A program made the position numbers and the translations under genes. Under the pieces are notes generated by a model, which was not told the origin of the DNA, made no database searches, and worked only from the letters and a program-made list of their open reading frames with translations. A stretch of DNA of 8,213 nucleotides from an uncultured Bacillota bacterium (GTDB lineage Bacteria > Bacillota > Clostridia > Peptostreptococcales > Anaerovoracaceae), in assembly GCA_946546075.1 (NCBI GenBank), contig CAMNNV010000048.1, forward strand, positions 1 through 8,213, in the 5' to 3' direction. Numbering within the stretch: the first letter of the stretch is position 1; the number at the start of each line of letters is the position of its first letter. Positions 6,901 through 8,213 of this stretch are shown piece after piece.

Positions 6901-6944
6901 GGCTCTGAGAGCCGTCAGCTTGGAATCTAGCGGCGCCGGCTGAC
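6901..6944. repeat. GC-rich inverted repeats just after the array
   Basis: GGCTC/GAGCC (6901-6905 and 6909-6913) forms a tight hairpin. GTCAGC (6914-6919) and GCTGAC (6939-6944) form a second stem over 19 bases. The change to GC-rich sequence is abrupt after the AT-rich array. No T-run follows, so these are not clear terminators. Confidence 0.45.
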
Positions 6945-6952
6945 CGACAAAT

Positions 6953-6992
6953 CTGCACAACAAACAGCCGCAAGCGTGATGCTTGCGGCTGT
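6953..6992 (-). terminator. Second terminator-like hairpin downstream of the flavodoxin-rubredoxin gene
   Basis: A perfect 12-base-pair stem, ACAGCCGCAAGC (6964-6975) with GCTTGCGGCTGT (6981-6992), encloses a 5-base loop. On the minus strand it is followed by TTGTTGTGC, a weak T-rich tail. It probably acts as a backup to the terminator at 6999-7030. Confidence 0.55.
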
Positions 6993-6998
6993 CCACAT

Positions 6999-7030
6999 AA
7001 AAACGACCACGAGCATTTCGCTCGTGGTCG
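6999..7030 (-). terminator. Intrinsic terminator of the flavodoxin-rubredoxin gene
   Basis: An 11-base-pair GC-rich stem, CGACCACGAGC (7004-7014) with GCTCGTGGTCG (7020-7030) around a 5-base loop, is followed on the minus strand by TTTTT (7003-6999). It lies about 50 bases after the stop codon at 7083. Confidence 0.88.
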
Positions 7031-7046
7031 CTCTCATCTCTGTATG

Positions 7047-7072
7047 GTGCGGATCCCGCCAGGGATCCGTGC
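7047..7072. repeat. Inverted repeat directly after the rubredoxin stop codon
   Basis: CGGATCCC (7050-7057) and GGGATCCG (7062-7069) form an 8-base-pair stem over GCCA. Two wobble pairs and one further pair extend it to 11. No T-run follows on either strand, so it may protect the mRNA end or simply precede the real terminator. Confidence 0.55.
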
Positions 7073-7082
7073 TCTATCGTGT

Positions 7083-8213
7083 TTAGAGTTTGCTGAAGTC
7101 GTCTGGACCGTGTTTGCAGAGTGGGCAGACGAAGTCTTCCGGAAGTGTTTCGCCTTCGTAGATGTATCCGCAGATGTTGCAGACCCAGCCCTTCTTTTCT
7201 GCTGCTGGCTTTGGTTTGACCTCTGCCTGATAGAAGTTGTAGGTCATCGTCTCTACATCGTTGAGCTTGACGCACTCAGGGATGGAGCAGATGAACATCA
7301 TGTGGGATCCGAGATCCACAGTGTCGATGACTTTACCGGAGATGTATGCGTTAGCGTACTTGTCCAGATACTTCAGGCCGTTCGTTGAAATGCCTGCGTG
7401 TTCGAAGTCCTCGAACTTGTCCACTTTGCGTCCGGACTGGAATCCGAAGTGCTTGAAGATGGAGAACGGAGCATCCTGGTTGAGGACGCAGACGTTCAGC
7501 TTGCCAGTCTTCTGGATGATGTCGCATGTGTAGTTTGCTTTGTTGATGTTGACTGCGATCCTGTTCGGGTTATCACTGACCTGTGTAACGGTGTTGCAGA
7601 TCATGCCGTTGTGCTTGTTTCCGTCGTGGGATGTCACAACGTAGAGTCCGTAACCGATCTTGAAGAGTGCTGTAGGATCCAGCTTTTTTTCTTCTTCTGC
7701 AGGTACTTCCGGTGCCTTATACAGTGCAGCCAGTTCCTGAGCCAGAAGTTCCAGATCTCCCAGTGAATTCGTATCGAGAGCTGACTTGATCGTTACTGTA
7801 TTCTCCAGGAAGTTCAGCTTCTTGCAGCCTTCCAGCTTCTTCTTCATGACCTTAGCTGCTGTAGGTGCCCATGAACCGTTTTCGATGAGGGCAACGTTCT
7901 TGTTCTGGAAGTTTCTTTCCGTCAGGTGATCGATGAACTGATTCATGAACGGGAAGATCTCCGAATTGTATGTAGTCGTTGCGAGTACGAGTGTGTCGTA
8001 TCTGAATGCATCTTCTACGGCTTCTGCCATGTCGCATCTTGCCAGGTCGCTGATCTCTACGATAGGAACTCCCAGTTCAACGAGTCTGTCGTGGAGGATC
8101 TCAGCTGCACGCTTCGTGTTGCCGTATACGGAAGTGTAGCAGATGCAGATGCCGTCGTCTTCCGGTGTGTAGCTTGACCACTTGTCATAGAGGTCGATGT
8201 AGTATCCCAGATT
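7083..8213 (-). CDS. Flavodoxin / flavin reductase / rubredoxin part of a flavodiiron-type protein (5' end outside window)
   Basis: The open frame runs through the window edge, so 376 C-terminal residues are visible. First comes a stretch (YYIDLYDKWSSY) like the linker after the diiron metallo-beta-lactamase domain of flavodiiron proteins. A flavodoxin domain follows with the FMN phosphate loop TSVYGNT (visible residues 27-33), then a linker (about 165-178) and a flavin reductase-like FMN domain (about 179-330; GMICNTVTQVS). Last is a short C-terminal rubredoxin (about 341-376) with CNIC and CPLC for the Fe(Cys)4 site. Flavodiiron proteins reduce O2 to water or NO to N2O in anaerobes; here electrons could pass through reductase, rubredoxin and flavodoxin domains within one chain. 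The diiron domain itself is not seen, so that part is inference. The rubredoxin is of the short type, with 14 residues between its two Cys pairs. A strong terminator follows. Confidence 0.9.
   Translation of the reverse strand, partial: NLGYYIDLYDKWSSYTPEDDGICICYTSVYGNTKRAAEILHDRLVELGVPIVEISDLARCDMAEAVEDAFRYDTLVLATTTYNSEIFPFMNQFIDHLTERNFQNKNVALIENGSWAPTAAKVMKKKLEGCKKLNFLENTVTIKSALDTNSLGDLELLAQELAALYKAPEVPAEEEKKLDPTALFKIGYGLYVVTSHDGNKHNGMICNTVTQVSDNPNRIAVNINKANYTCDIIQKTGKLNVCVLNQDAPFSIFKHFGFQSGRKVDKFEDFEHAGISTNGLKYLDKYANAYISGKVIDTVDLGSHMMFICSIPECVKLNDVETMTYNFYQAEVKPKPAAEKKGWVCNICGYIYEGETLPEDFVCPLCKHGPDDFSKL

Noticed and set aside
6817..7275. 152-residue minus-strand reading frame
   Set aside because: It overlaps the rubredoxin end out of frame and runs through the terminator hairpins.

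Overview
The window looks like chromosomal DNA from an anaerobic, low-to-medium GC Gram-positive bacterium, probably a Clostridia-type Bacillota. The evidence is the gene content: an FHA-SEDS fusion next to a class B penicillin-binding protein, a small TSCPD protein, a flavodoxin / flavin reductase / rubredoxin protein of oxygen or NO detoxification, and strong AAGGAG-type ribosome binding sites. No rRNA, tRNA or certain mobile element is visible, so the genus cannot be given.

Layout. Positions 1-4207 (all minus strand) form a compact cell-envelope operon. It runs from an FHA-domain SEDS glycosyltransferase (FtsW/RodA type, start at 4207), through a class B transpeptidase overlapping it by 4 bases, to a Na+/Ca2+ exchanger-family antiporter 18 bases further on that leaves the window at base 1. 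SEDS polymerase and class B PBP should work as a pair: one polymerises glycan strands, the other crosslinks them. The FHA domain suggests control by a Ser/Thr kinase. A divergent 85-residue TSCPD gene (4309-4566, plus) shares a 101-base intergenic region with the operon. It converges, across a bidirectional terminator, on nfo (endonuclease IV, 4649-5485, minus). Upstream of nfo lies an orphan gene (5586-6419, minus) for a basic protein with a PD-(D/E)XK-like C-terminal half.

Positions 6420-7082 have no credible gene. They hold a good promoter for the orphan gene, then an AT-rich array at 6577-6896 built from imperfect units with a regular 61-63 base period. Each unit is a 40-41 base potential hairpin with variable loop sequence plus a 21-22 base T-rich linker. 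Several hairpin arms change in a matched way on both sides, so pairing appears to be conserved. I could not assign this array to a known class, and it is the most interesting element here. After it come several GC-rich hairpins, including a clear terminator for the last gene.

The last gene (7083-8213, minus, 5' end outside the window) encodes the flavodoxin, flavin reductase and short rubredoxin domains of a multidomain protein. Its upstream part is presumably the diiron metallo-beta-lactamase domain of a flavodiiron protein.
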